Positions 1 through 5,667 of a DNA stretch of 5,667 bases are shown here, piece after piece; the stretch's first letter is position 1, and the number at the start of each line of letters is the position of its first letter. Made by a program: the position numbers and the translations under genes. This DNA is from Clostridia bacterium (GTDB lineage: Bacteria; Bacillota; Clostridia; Saccharofermentanales; UBA5734): positions 1-5,667 of the forward strand of contig RZZF01000130.1 in assembly GCA_009929975.1 (NCBI GenBank), given 5' to 3'. Under the pieces are notes generated by a model that saw only the letters and a list, made by a program, of their open reading frames with translations, did no database searches and was not told the origin of the DNA.

Positions 1-1
1 G

Positions 2-406
2 TATATTGACGGACAAATCCCGGCTGAAGAGCGGCTTCGCCTGGTCGACCGCTTCAATGGCGGTGAAGGACGTATTTTCCTGATCTCTCTACGTGCCGGC
101 GGAACCGGGCTGAACCTGACAGGTGCTGATACCGTCATTCATTTCGATCCCTGGTGGAATCCTGCGGTCGAGGAACAGGCGACTGACCGTGTTTACCGCA
201 TCGGTCAGGAAAATGTGGTTCAGGTGATCAAACTGTACACCCGTCATTCAGTCGAAGAAAAAATCTACCGGCTGCAGGAAAGAAAACAGAAACTGGTTGA
301 CGCCCTGATCCAGCCGGGACAGAATCTCCTCTCGAAAATGAGCCTGGATGAGGTGCTCAGCCTGTTCGAAATTCAGGACAGCCGGATTCCCCGTTCAGAC
401 ATTTAG
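2..406 (+). CDS. SNF2-family helicase, C-terminal end (partial)
   Basis: The last 134 residues of a Swi2/Snf2-type superfamily 2 ATPase; the start lies before the window. The visible part is the second RecA-like (helicase C) domain. It shows motif V (SLRAGGTGLNLTGAD, visible residues 29-43), the linking segment FDPWWNPAVEEQ (48-59), and motif VI (QATDRVYRIGQ, 59-69) with Arg63 and Arg66 in the arginine-finger positions. A family-typical tail follows (VEEKIYRLQERKQKLVDALI), ending in TAG. Such proteins use ATP to translocate along double-stranded DNA and remodel protein-DNA complexes; the role of bacterial members is mostly unknown, with links to transcription recycling (RapA) and repair. The domains before helicase C, including the Walker A and DExH motifs, cannot be seen, so the subfamily (for example with an N-terminal SWIM zinc finger) stays open. 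It converges on pckG and shares a terminator with it. Confidence 0.95.
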   Translation, partial: YIDGQIPAEERLRLVDRFNGGEGRIFLISLRAGGTGLNLTGADTVIHFDPWWNPAVEEQATDRVYRIGQENVVQVIKLYTRHSVEEKIYRLQERKQKLVDALIQPGQNLLSKMSLDEVLSLFEIQDSRIPRSDI

Positions 407-449
407 CCAGGCCTGGTCTGATCGCCAGTCAACTGGACGCAAATCCGAT

Positions 450-483
450 AAAAATCCCGTCTGCCCTGGCAGACGGGATTTTT
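450..483. terminator. Bidirectional intrinsic terminator between SNF2 gene and pckG
   Basis: A perfect 15-bp inverted repeat (450-464 with 469-483) with a 4-base loop. The inner part is the GC-rich TCCCGTCTGC with its complement, and the outer five pairs are all A-T. An A tract (450-454) therefore precedes the hairpin and a T tract (479-483) ends it, so either strand's transcript makes a stem followed by U residues. It lies 43 bases after the SNF2 stop and 22 bases beyond the pckG stop on the other strand, which is where a shared terminator for convergent genes is expected. Confidence 0.92.
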
Positions 484-505
484 CGGTTCAGAGGTGATCG
501 GACGA

Positions 506-2302
506 TCAGAGTGCTTGCAGGCGGGCTTCCAGTGAATCCAGTTCCCTGGCCAGCGTTGCCGGCAGCTTGTCGCCGTATATTTTGTAGTTTTCGCGGACAT
601 CAGCGGCTTCTTCCAGCCATTCTTTCTTATTGACATGAAGCAGTTCAGCCATATCATCTTTGCTGACATCAAGTCCGTCAATATCAATTCCGTCAACCGT
701 CGGCATATAGCCAATCGCGGTCTTGACTGCGTCAACATTGCCATCCACACGGTCAAAAATCCATTTCAGGACACGGCTGTTCTCGCCGAAGCCCGGCCAC
801 AGCCAGCGGCCATTCTCATCTTTGCGGAACCAGTTGACATAGTAGATTTTCGGCAGTTTGCTCTCGTCGCTATTCTTGCCGACTTCGAGCCAGTGATTGA
901 GATAATCACCCATATGGTAACCGCAGAAAGGCAGCATCGCAAAGGGATCGCGGCGAACCTGGCCAATCTTGTTGGAGATAGCGGCAGCCGTGATTTCCGA
1001 GCCCATGATCGAGCCCATGAAAATACCATGTTCCCAGTTGAAGCTCTCATGAATCAGAGGAATGGTGCTGGCACGGCGTCCACCGACCAGAATGGCCGAA
1101 ATCGGAACACCTGCCGGATCTTCCCACTCAGGAGCGATCGCCGGACACTGGGCGGCCGGAGCGGTAAAGCGGGCATTGGGATGTGCAGCCTTTTCACTTG
1201 ATTCCGGTGTCCAGTCATTGCCCTTCCAGTCGATCAGGTGGTCAGGGGCGTCGACACCCATATCTTCCCACCAGATCTCACCGTCATCGGTCAGAGCGGT
1301 ATTGGTGAAAATCGTGTTCTTCTCAATACTGTGCATCGCGTTCGGGTTTGAAGACATTGAGGTTCCGGGCGCGACACCGAAGAAGCCGGCTTCCGGATTA
1401 ATCGCGTAGAGACGGCCGTCATCACCGTATTTCATCCAGGCGATATCGTCACCGATGGTCTCAACTTTCCAGCCGGGAATCGTCGGAACGAGCATGGCCA
1501 GATTGGTTTTGCCACAGGCACTGGGGAAAGCACCGGCAACGTATTTGACCTTGCCTTCAGGATTGGTCAGACGCAGAACGAGCATGTGCTCAGCCAGCCA
1601 GCCTTCATCTCTTGCCTGAACAGAAGCGATACGCAGCGCGAAACATTTCTTGCCGAGCAGCGCGTTGCCGCCGTAACCTGAACCATATGACCAGATCATG
1701 CGGTCTTCAGGGAAATGGCTGATATATTTCTGATCCATCGGAGCACACGGCCACGGTACATCTTTTTCACCTTCAGCTAGCGGCGCGCCGACAGAATGGA
1801 GACAGGGAACGAATTCACCCTCTTCACCGAGATAATCCAGAACCGCGTCGCCCATCCGGGTCATGATGCCCATGTTGACCACAACATAAGGACTATCTGT
1901 GATCTCAACACCGATTTTGGAAATCGGAGAACCAACAGGACCCATCGAGAAAGGAATAACATAGAGAGTACGACCCTTCATGCATCCGTTATAGAGCTCA
2001 GTCATGGTTTTCTTGAGTTCGTCCGGATCAATCCAGTTGTTGGTCGGACCGGCATCCTCTTCCTTGCGGGAAGCGATGTAGGTTCTGTTCTCAACACGCG
2101 CGACATCTGACGCGTCACTGCGGAACAGATAACTGCCGGGGCGTTTCTCCGGATCAAGCGGTGTCGCGCTGCCAGTTTCGACCATATGGTCAAGCAGCTG
2201 CTGTTTCTCCTCCTGAGAGCCTGTAACCCAGTGAATTTGATCGGGTTGACATAATTGTGCAACTTCATCGACCCACGCTTGCAATTTCTTGTGTTTTATC
2301 AT
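506..2302 (-). CDS. pckG: Phosphoenolpyruvate carboxykinase (GTP)
   Basis: A 598-residue cytosolic enzyme that interconverts oxaloacetate + GTP and phosphoenolpyruvate + GDP + CO2, serving gluconeogenesis or, in some anaerobes, the reverse carboxylation. It aligns over its whole length with the GTP-type family (usual length about 600). Visible motifs: substrate-binding Arg69 (DVARVE), likely metal ligands Lys219 (GKKCFALRI) and His239 (GWLAEHM), P-loop [12 protein letters not shown] (259-270) with the reactive Cys263 that marks the GTP class, kinase-2 motif GDDIAWM (284-290), [15 protein letters not shown] (309-323), [14 protein letters not shown] (407-420), the omega-loop lid around 433-456 (MGSEITAAA to DPFAM), and nucleotide-site NWFRKDENG to WPGFGENSR (490-510). 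The frame stays open upstream to 2425, but I place the start at 2302: AAGGAG lies 7 bases before that ATG, and the extra 41 residues resemble no family member. No key residue is missing. Convergent with the SNF2 gene and divergent from the DUF4349 gene, so probably transcribed alone. Confidence 0.98.
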   Translation of the reverse strand: MIKHKKLQAWVDEVAQLCQPDQIHWVTGSQEEKQQLLDHMVETGSATPLDPEKRPGSYLFRSDASDVARVENRTYIASRKEEDAGPTNNWIDPDELKKTMTELYNGCMKGRTLYVIPFSMGPVGSPISKIGVEITDSPYVVVNMGIMTRMGDAVLDYLGEEGEFVPCLHSVGAPLAEGEKDVPWPCAPMDQKYISHFPEDRMIWSYGSGYGGNALLGKKCFALRIASVQARDEGWLAEHMLVLRLTNPEGKVKYVAGAFPSACGKTNLAMLVPTIPGWKVETIGDDIAWMKYGDDGRLYAINPEAGFFGVAPGTSMSSNPNAMHSIEKNTIFTNTALTDDGEIWWEDMGVDAPDHLIDWKGNDWTPESSEKAAHPNARFTAPAAQCPAIAPEWEDPAGVPISAILVGGRRASTIPLIHESFNWEHGIFMGSIMGSEITAAAISNKIGQVRRDPFAMLPFCGYHMGDYLNHWLEVGKNSDESKLPKIYYVNWFRKDENGRWLWPGFGENSRVLKWIFDRVDGNVDAVKTAIGYMPTVDGIDIDGLDVSKDDMAELLHVNKKEWLEEAADVRENYKIYGDKLPATLARELDSLEARLQAL

Positions 2303-2309
2303 AAACACA

Positions 2310-2315
2310 CTCCTT
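2310..2315 (-). promoter_or_regulatory. Ribosome binding site of pckG
   Basis: AAGGAG on the minus strand (within GGAAGGAGTG), 7 bases before the ATG at 2302-2300. It decides the start: the longer in-frame reading beginning at 2425 has no comparable site. Confidence 0.88.
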
Positions 2316-2361
2316 CCATTTCCCAGAGCGTCCCGCCCTGTTGAGTTTCTTTTTTCCCCGC

Positions 2362-2376
2362 ATATAACGCTTATAT
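2362..2376 (-). promoter_or_regulatory. cre-like / LacI-family-type operator candidate in pckG promoter
   Basis: ATATAA CGC TTATAT is a perfect 6+3+6 inverted repeat. Read on the minus strand it contains TATAAGCGTTATAT, which matches the Bacillota CcpA consensus form TGTAAGCGTTATCA at 11 of 14 positions, including the AAGCGTT core; the mismatches fall at the outer ends. It overlaps the predicted -10 and start point of pckG, where a bound repressor would block transcription. Carbon catabolite control of PEPCK is known in Bacillota. The mismatches at the G, C and terminal A of the consensus make this only a candidate. Confidence 0.35.
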
Positions 2377-2397
2377 ACGTGACAATAGTCCTGTCTA
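2370..2397 (-). promoter_or_regulatory. Predicted sigma-70/sigma-A promoter of pckG
   Basis: On the minus strand, TAGACA (2397-2392, 5 of 6 matches to TTGACA) is followed after 16 bases by TATAAG (2375-2370, 5 of 6 matches to TATAAT). Transcription would begin near 2363, giving a leader of about 60 bases before the ATG at 2302. A second -35-like TTGTCA (2385-2380) sits too close to usable -10 boxes, so I prefer the pair given. Predicted from sequence only. Confidence 0.5.
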
Positions 2398-2406
2398 TCG
2401 TACCAT

Positions 2407-2474
2407 GATTCACGCGCCATGACAATGCAAAATCCGCTATCTCGTCATGAACAAATCGTGAATCTGTTATTCAC
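2407..2474. repeat. Three copies of an ATTCAC/GTGAAT half-site between pckG and the DUF4349 gene
   Basis: GATTCACG (2407-2414) and CGTGAATC (2457-2464) are exact reverse complements, and ATTCAC occurs again at 2469-2474. The second and third copies form a compact inverted repeat, GTGAAT-5 bases-ATTCAC (2458-2474). The arrangement is upstream of both divergent promoters (before -35 of pckG and about 30 bases before -35 of the DUF4349 gene), as expected for a dimeric regulator. The spacing does not fit CRP/FNR (GTGA-6-TCAC), and it is one base longer than the ARG-box spacing of TGAAT-4-ATTCA, so I cannot name the regulator. Confidence 0.35.
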
Positions 2475-2483
2475 TTTGGATAA

Positions 2484-2515
2484 ATCCAGCTGACGGCCTC
2501 TTCTTGTCAGCGGAT
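2484..2515. repeat. Inverted repeat overlapping the -35 box of the DUF4349 promoter
   Basis: ATCC-A-GCTGAC (2484-2494) is complementary to GTCAGCGGAT (2506-2515): 10 pairs with one bulged A, around an 11-base loop. The right arm contains most of the -35 box TTGTCA (2504-2509), so it may be an operator. No T tract follows, and no gene on the plus strand ends upstream, so a terminator role is unlikely. A small palindrome, CCAG-T-CTGG (2516-2524), lies next to it in the spacer. Confidence 0.4.
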
Positions 2516-2532
2516 CCAGTCTGGCGTATGAT
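2504..2532 (+). promoter_or_regulatory. Predicted sigma-70/sigma-A promoter of the DUF4349 gene
   Basis: TTGTCA (2504-2509) and TATGAT (2527-2532) each match the consensus at 5 of 6 positions and are separated by the ideal 17 bases. Transcription would start near 2539, giving a leader of about 44 bases. This is the best-looking promoter in the window. Confidence 0.65.
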
Positions 2533-2569
2533 GAATTCAGTCATATGTGTTCTGTTCGCTATGAAAAAA

Positions 2570-2575
2570 GGGAGG
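2570..2575 (+). promoter_or_regulatory. Ribosome binding site of the DUF4349 gene
   Basis: GGGAGG, 7 bases before the ATG at 2583. It supports that start, which also gives a proper lipoprotein signal peptide. Confidence 0.85.
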
Positions 2576-2582
2576 CAGACCG

Positions 2583-3533
2583 ATGAAACGATGGTTGTTG
2601 CTTATTCTGGCCGGACTGATACTGGGGATGTCCCTGTCAGCCTGTTCAGCCGCCTCTGATCGTTCGGCGGATGAAGGGTATGAGAATAGTGATGGACTGC
2701 CAGCAGAATCGGGTGGAATCAATCATGAGGCATCTGGCGAAGATCCAGCGTCTCAAATTTCAGATCGCCGCGTGATCCGCAACGCCTCACTGACGCTGAT
2801 CGCGTCAGACGTAAAAGACAGCTATGAGAAGTTTGCCGCTTTTGTCAGCGGCAAAGGCGGTTATGAACTGCAGCAGACAACCCATGTCCAGAACGAGATC
2901 GTTTCAATCGACGCGAAGCTGCGGGTTCCACCTGAGCATCTCGATGCCTGTCTCGATTATGCGGCTGAACTCGGTGAGCTCCGTTTTGTGGCGACCGATA
3001 CCGAAGATATAACAGTACAATATTTCGACGCGCAGACGCGCCTGAAGTCGATGGAAACCGCGCTGGAACGTTATTATGATTATCTGGATGAAGCGGCCTC
3101 AATCGAAGAAAGCCTGTCGGTGCAGTCGCAGATTAATCAACTGACCCTGGAAATTGAACAGATCAAAGGGCGTCTGCAATTGTGGCAGAACCAGCTTAAG
3201 GAATCAACGATCACCCTGGCACTGCGCCAGTTGAATGATCCTGTCCAGACCCGACGTGAAATCAGCTGGAAAGCGCTTTCCTGGTCGGATATGGGATATC
3301 TGATGAGCAGCGGCCTGCGAATGGTCGCCAGTTTTGTTGTCAACGCGCTGCAGTGGATCGCGGTTATTCTGGTAGCCTCTGCCCCGATCTGGATACCGGT
3401 ACTGGTCATTCTTCTGATTGTACGCCGCCGCGTGCGCAGGCGCCGCAGGCAGCAGACCGGGCTTCCGCCACAACAGCCGGATACCGCTGTTGAGTTGCCA
3501 GAAGTTTCCGACCACCCTGATGAACAAGCCTGA
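2583..3533 (+). CDS. DUF4349 domain-containing membrane lipoprotein
   Basis: A 316-residue cell-envelope protein of unknown function. It begins with a lipoprotein signal peptide: MKRW, a hydrophobic stretch, and lipobox LSAC with the lipid-bearing Cys21. A polar, probably disordered linker runs to about residue 60 (rich in S, D, E, G). The DUF4349 domain follows from about 61 to 217, opening with RRVIRNASLTLIASDV; it includes a helical, coiled-coil-like part (about 149-207: YFDAQTRLKSMETALERYYDYL to QIKGRLQLWQNQLKEST). A hydrophobic membrane segment covers about 249-280 and is followed by the basic RRRVRRRRRQQ and a short proline- and acid-containing tail. The expected topology is a domain outside the membrane, held by an N-terminal lipid and a C-terminal helix, with the basic tail inside. 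This layout is typical of DUF4349 proteins of Gram-positive bacteria. It has its own promoter, and its neighbours give no functional hint. Family assignment is confident; role unknown. Confidence 0.9.
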   Translation: MKRWLLLILAGLILGMSLSACSAASDRSADEGYENSDGLPAESGGINHEASGEDPASQISDRRVIRNASLTLIASDVKDSYEKFAAFVSGKGGYELQQTTHVQNEIVSIDAKLRVPPEHLDACLDYAAELGELRFVATDTEDITVQYFDAQTRLKSMETALERYYDYLDEAASIEESLSVQSQINQLTLEIEQIKGRLQLWQNQLKESTITLALRQLNDPVQTRREISWKALSWSDMGYLMSSGLRMVASFVVNALQWIAVILVASAPIWIPVLVILLIVRRRVRRRRRQQTGLPPQQPDTAVELPEVSDHPDEQA

Positions 3534-3543
3534 TCAAACAGGC
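3528..3543. terminator. Weak hairpin at the DUF4349/fructokinase convergence
   Basis: GCCTG (3528-3532) and CAGGC (3539-3543) form a 5-bp stem with a 6-base loop. It spans the stop codon of the DUF4349 gene and the 13-base gap to the fructokinase stop. On the minus strand it is followed by TTGTT, a poor U tract; on the plus strand there is none. It could weakly end the fructokinase transcript, but it is short and may be chance. No better terminator is visible for either gene. Confidence 0.25.
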
Positions 3544-3546
3544 ACC

Positions 3547-4542
3547 CTAATCGGTGATGGTCAGCAGCGGGGTCATCCGCAGACACTCCTCAATTGCCTG
3601 AGCTGTCGGCATCGCCGGAATCGCGCCCTTGCGGGTCGTTGCCAGTGACCCGGCCGCGTTGGCACGGGCCAGCAGGCTCATGAGATCTGTTTCATTCAGA
3701 TCAGCCGGCGCGCGTTCATCACTGAGCAGATCATGGAGTACGCTGCCGGTAAACGCGTCCCCGGCACCGGTCGTATCAATCGTGTGGACGTCATAGGCCG
3801 GATGCTGGCCATCGGTCAGCGGCGTTCGCCCATAAGCACCTCTCCGCCCCAGAGTCACCAGGATCAGCTGAAGATCAAAGTCGTTGAGCAGTTTAGCTGT
3901 ACCGCGCTTCAGATCGGACTCTTCTGTGAGAAACCGCAGTTCTTCATCAGACACCTTCAGGCAGTCCACCAGCGGCAGAACCGACAGGATCAGCCGTCGC
4001 GCTTCCTGTAGTGAATGCCAGAGCATCGGGCGCAGATTGGGATCAAAGGAAATCAGCTTCTTACTGTCATGAGCATAATGAACAGCAGCCAATGTCGCCT
4101 GCCGGGCCGGATCATCGGTCATCGAAACTGAACCGAAATGAAATATCCGGCAGTCATCAATCAGGTTGAAGGCAATCTCCGACGCTTCAAGCATGACATC
4201 CGCACCGGGCTGACGATAAAAAGAAAATGAGCGGTCCCCCCGTTGATCAAGGTGGACGAAAGCCAGTGTGGTCGGGTAAGTTTCAGACATGAGCAGGCCC
4301 TGGGTCTCGATTCTCGACTGCTCAAGTGTCAACCGCAGGCTGTCCCCGAACGGATCGCGGCCGACTTTGCCGATCAGAGCTGTTGAATGTCCGAACTGGC
4401 TCAAAGCAGCCAGCACATTCGCCGGCGCACCACCGGGATTCTGTTCAAAAACCGGCCGTCCCTGAGCGGATGGTTCGAGCGGTGTGAAATCGATCAGCAG
4501 CTCACCGATCGCCGTTACATCATACATGGCAAAAACCCCCAT
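3547..4542 (-). CDS. scrK: Fructokinase, PfkB (ribokinase) family
   Basis: A 331-residue cytosolic sugar kinase that transfers phosphate from ATP to fructose, giving fructose 6-phosphate for glycolysis. The N-terminal strand is YDVTAIGELLIDFTP (7-21), followed by PfkB signature 1, GGAPANVLAALSQFGHSTALIGKVG (37-61, shown here in part: GGAPAN and ALIGKVG). FHFGSVSM (134-141) and SFDPNLRPMLW (165-175) follow, and signature 2, DTTGAGDAFTGSVL (256-269), carries the catalytic base Asp262. The C-terminal RKGAIPAMPT (304-313) is typical of fructokinases, and the closest family pattern I recall is the plant/bacterial fructokinase group rather than ribokinase or KDG kinase; substrate is still inferred. 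Start: the ATG at 4542 has AGGA 4 bases before it. An internal ATG (4527, MYDVTA) would match family N-termini better, but its only upstream purine run is GGGGG at 8 bases. Divergent from the arabinofuranosidase gene, with which it may share regulation of sugar use. Confidence 0.93.
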   Translation of the reverse strand: MGVFAMYDVTAIGELLIDFTPLEPSAQGRPVFEQNPGGAPANVLAALSQFGHSTALIGKVGRDPFGDSLRLTLEQSRIETQGLLMSETYPTTLAFVHLDQRGDRSFSFYRQPGADVMLEASEIAFNLIDDCRIFHFGSVSMTDDPARQATLAAVHYAHDSKKLISFDPNLRPMLWHSLQEARRLILSVLPLVDCLKVSDEELRFLTEESDLKRGTAKLLNDFDLQLILVTLGRRGAYGRTPLTDGQHPAYDVHTIDTTGAGDAFTGSVLHDLLSDERAPADLNETDLMSLLARANAAGSLATTRKGAIPAMPTAQAIEECLRMTPLLTITD

Positions 4543-4554
4543 GGCGTCCTGTCT

Positions 4555-4568
4555 GCCGGTTGACCGGC
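4555..4568. promoter_or_regulatory. GCCGGT-TG-ACCGGC palindrome, candidate operator of the fructokinase gene
   Basis: Perfect 6+2+6 inverted repeat. It lies directly after the predicted transcription start (near 4569) and before the fructokinase ribosome binding site, the position of a classic repressor roadblock. In RNA it could also form only a two-base loop, so a protein-binding site is more plausible than a terminator. The regulator cannot be named from the sequence. Confidence 0.45.
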
Positions 4569-4575
4569 TGGCATC

Positions 4576-4584
4576 ATTATAACA
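4576..4584 (-). promoter_or_regulatory. Predicted extended -10 promoter of the fructokinase gene
   Basis: The minus strand reads TGTTATAAT (4584-4576): a perfect -10 box TATAAT with the TGn extension. No good -35 box exists at 16-18 bases upstream, as is common for extended -10 promoters. The transcript would start near 4569, giving a leader of about 27 bases before the ATG at 4542, which favours the first ATG as the start. Confidence 0.6.
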
Positions 4585-4615
4585 TGTGCCTCTGCCGCCT
4601 CGATAGGGTCTATGG

Positions 4616-5667
<1,052 letters not shown>

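Noticed and set aside
635..1201. 188-codon open frame on the plus strand inside pckG
   Set aside because: It is antisense to a well conserved gene, has no recognisable domain and no convincing ribosome binding site; it reflects the codon use of pckG.
1062..2110. Further plus-strand open frames (1062-1409, 1796-2110) inside pckG
   Set aside because: Antisense to conserved coding sequence and with low-complexity or unrecognisable translations.
2303..2425. N-terminal extension of pckG by 41 codons to an upstream ATG
   Set aside because: It crosses the predicted promoter and the good ribosome binding site at 2310-2315, and GTP-PEPCKs have no such extension; the 598-residue form matches the usual length.
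2458..2474. CRP/FNR, Rex or ArgR site
   Set aside because: The GTGAAT-5-ATTCAC spacing does not match the spacing of any of these regulators, so no name is assigned.
2537..2722. 61-codon minus-strand open frame over the DUF4349 start
   Set aside because: It covers the signal peptide region and ribosome binding site of the real gene, and has no recognisable content.
3137..3586. Minus-strand open frames of 107-149 codons opposite the DUF4349 gene
   Set aside because: They overlap a gene with clear signal peptide, domain and membrane helix; their translations show no family features.
4560..4583. TTGACC and TATAAC as a plus-strand promoter for the arabinofuranosidase gene
   Set aside because: The boxes are only 12 bases apart, too short for sigma-70; TTGACC belongs to the palindrome at 4555-4568, and the A-T stretch fits better as TATAAT on the minus strand.

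Overview
This window is ordinary-looking bacterial chromosome: compact, of moderate GC, with UGA used as a stop, strong Shine-Dalgarno sites and short intergenic gaps. It carries the tail of an SNF2-family helicase, a GTP-type phosphoenolpyruvate carboxykinase, a DUF4349 membrane-anchored lipoprotein, a PfkB-family fructokinase and the first two thirds of a GH51 alpha-L-arabinofuranosidase. The purine-rich ribosome binding sites, the DUF4349 lipoprotein, and the styles of the SNF2 protein, fructokinase and GH51 enzyme suggest an anaerobic, plant-sugar-using bacterium, perhaps of the Bacillota. This placement is an inference and is weak. The GTP-type rather than ATP-type PEPCK is less usual there and should be weighed.

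Layout: bases 2-406 (+) are the end of the SNF2 helicase. It faces pckG (506-2302, -), and a 15-bp-stem hairpin at 450-483, with A and T tracts on its two sides, can terminate both genes. Bases 2303-2582 form a divergent control region between pckG and the DUF4349 gene (2583-3533, +). It holds one promoter for each gene plus several inverted repeats. The DUF4349 gene and the fructokinase gene (3547-4542, -) converge with only 13 bases between their stop codons. A second divergent control region, 4543-4659, separates the fructokinase from the arabinofuranosidase (4660 to the window end, +). Both promoters there look like extended -10 promoters, and palindromes overlap or flank them.

Together the genes read as carbon metabolism: arabinofuranosidase frees arabinose from short plant-derived oligosaccharides in the cytoplasm, fructokinase feeds fructose into glycolysis, and PEPCK links oxaloacetate and phosphoenolpyruvate. 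The helicase and the DUF4349 protein have no evident link to that theme. I found no RNA gene, mobile element, CRISPR array or phage feature, and nothing that amounts to a new biological system. The points most worth checking are the palindrome-rich divergent promoters and the unusual double-anchored topology of the DUF4349 protein.
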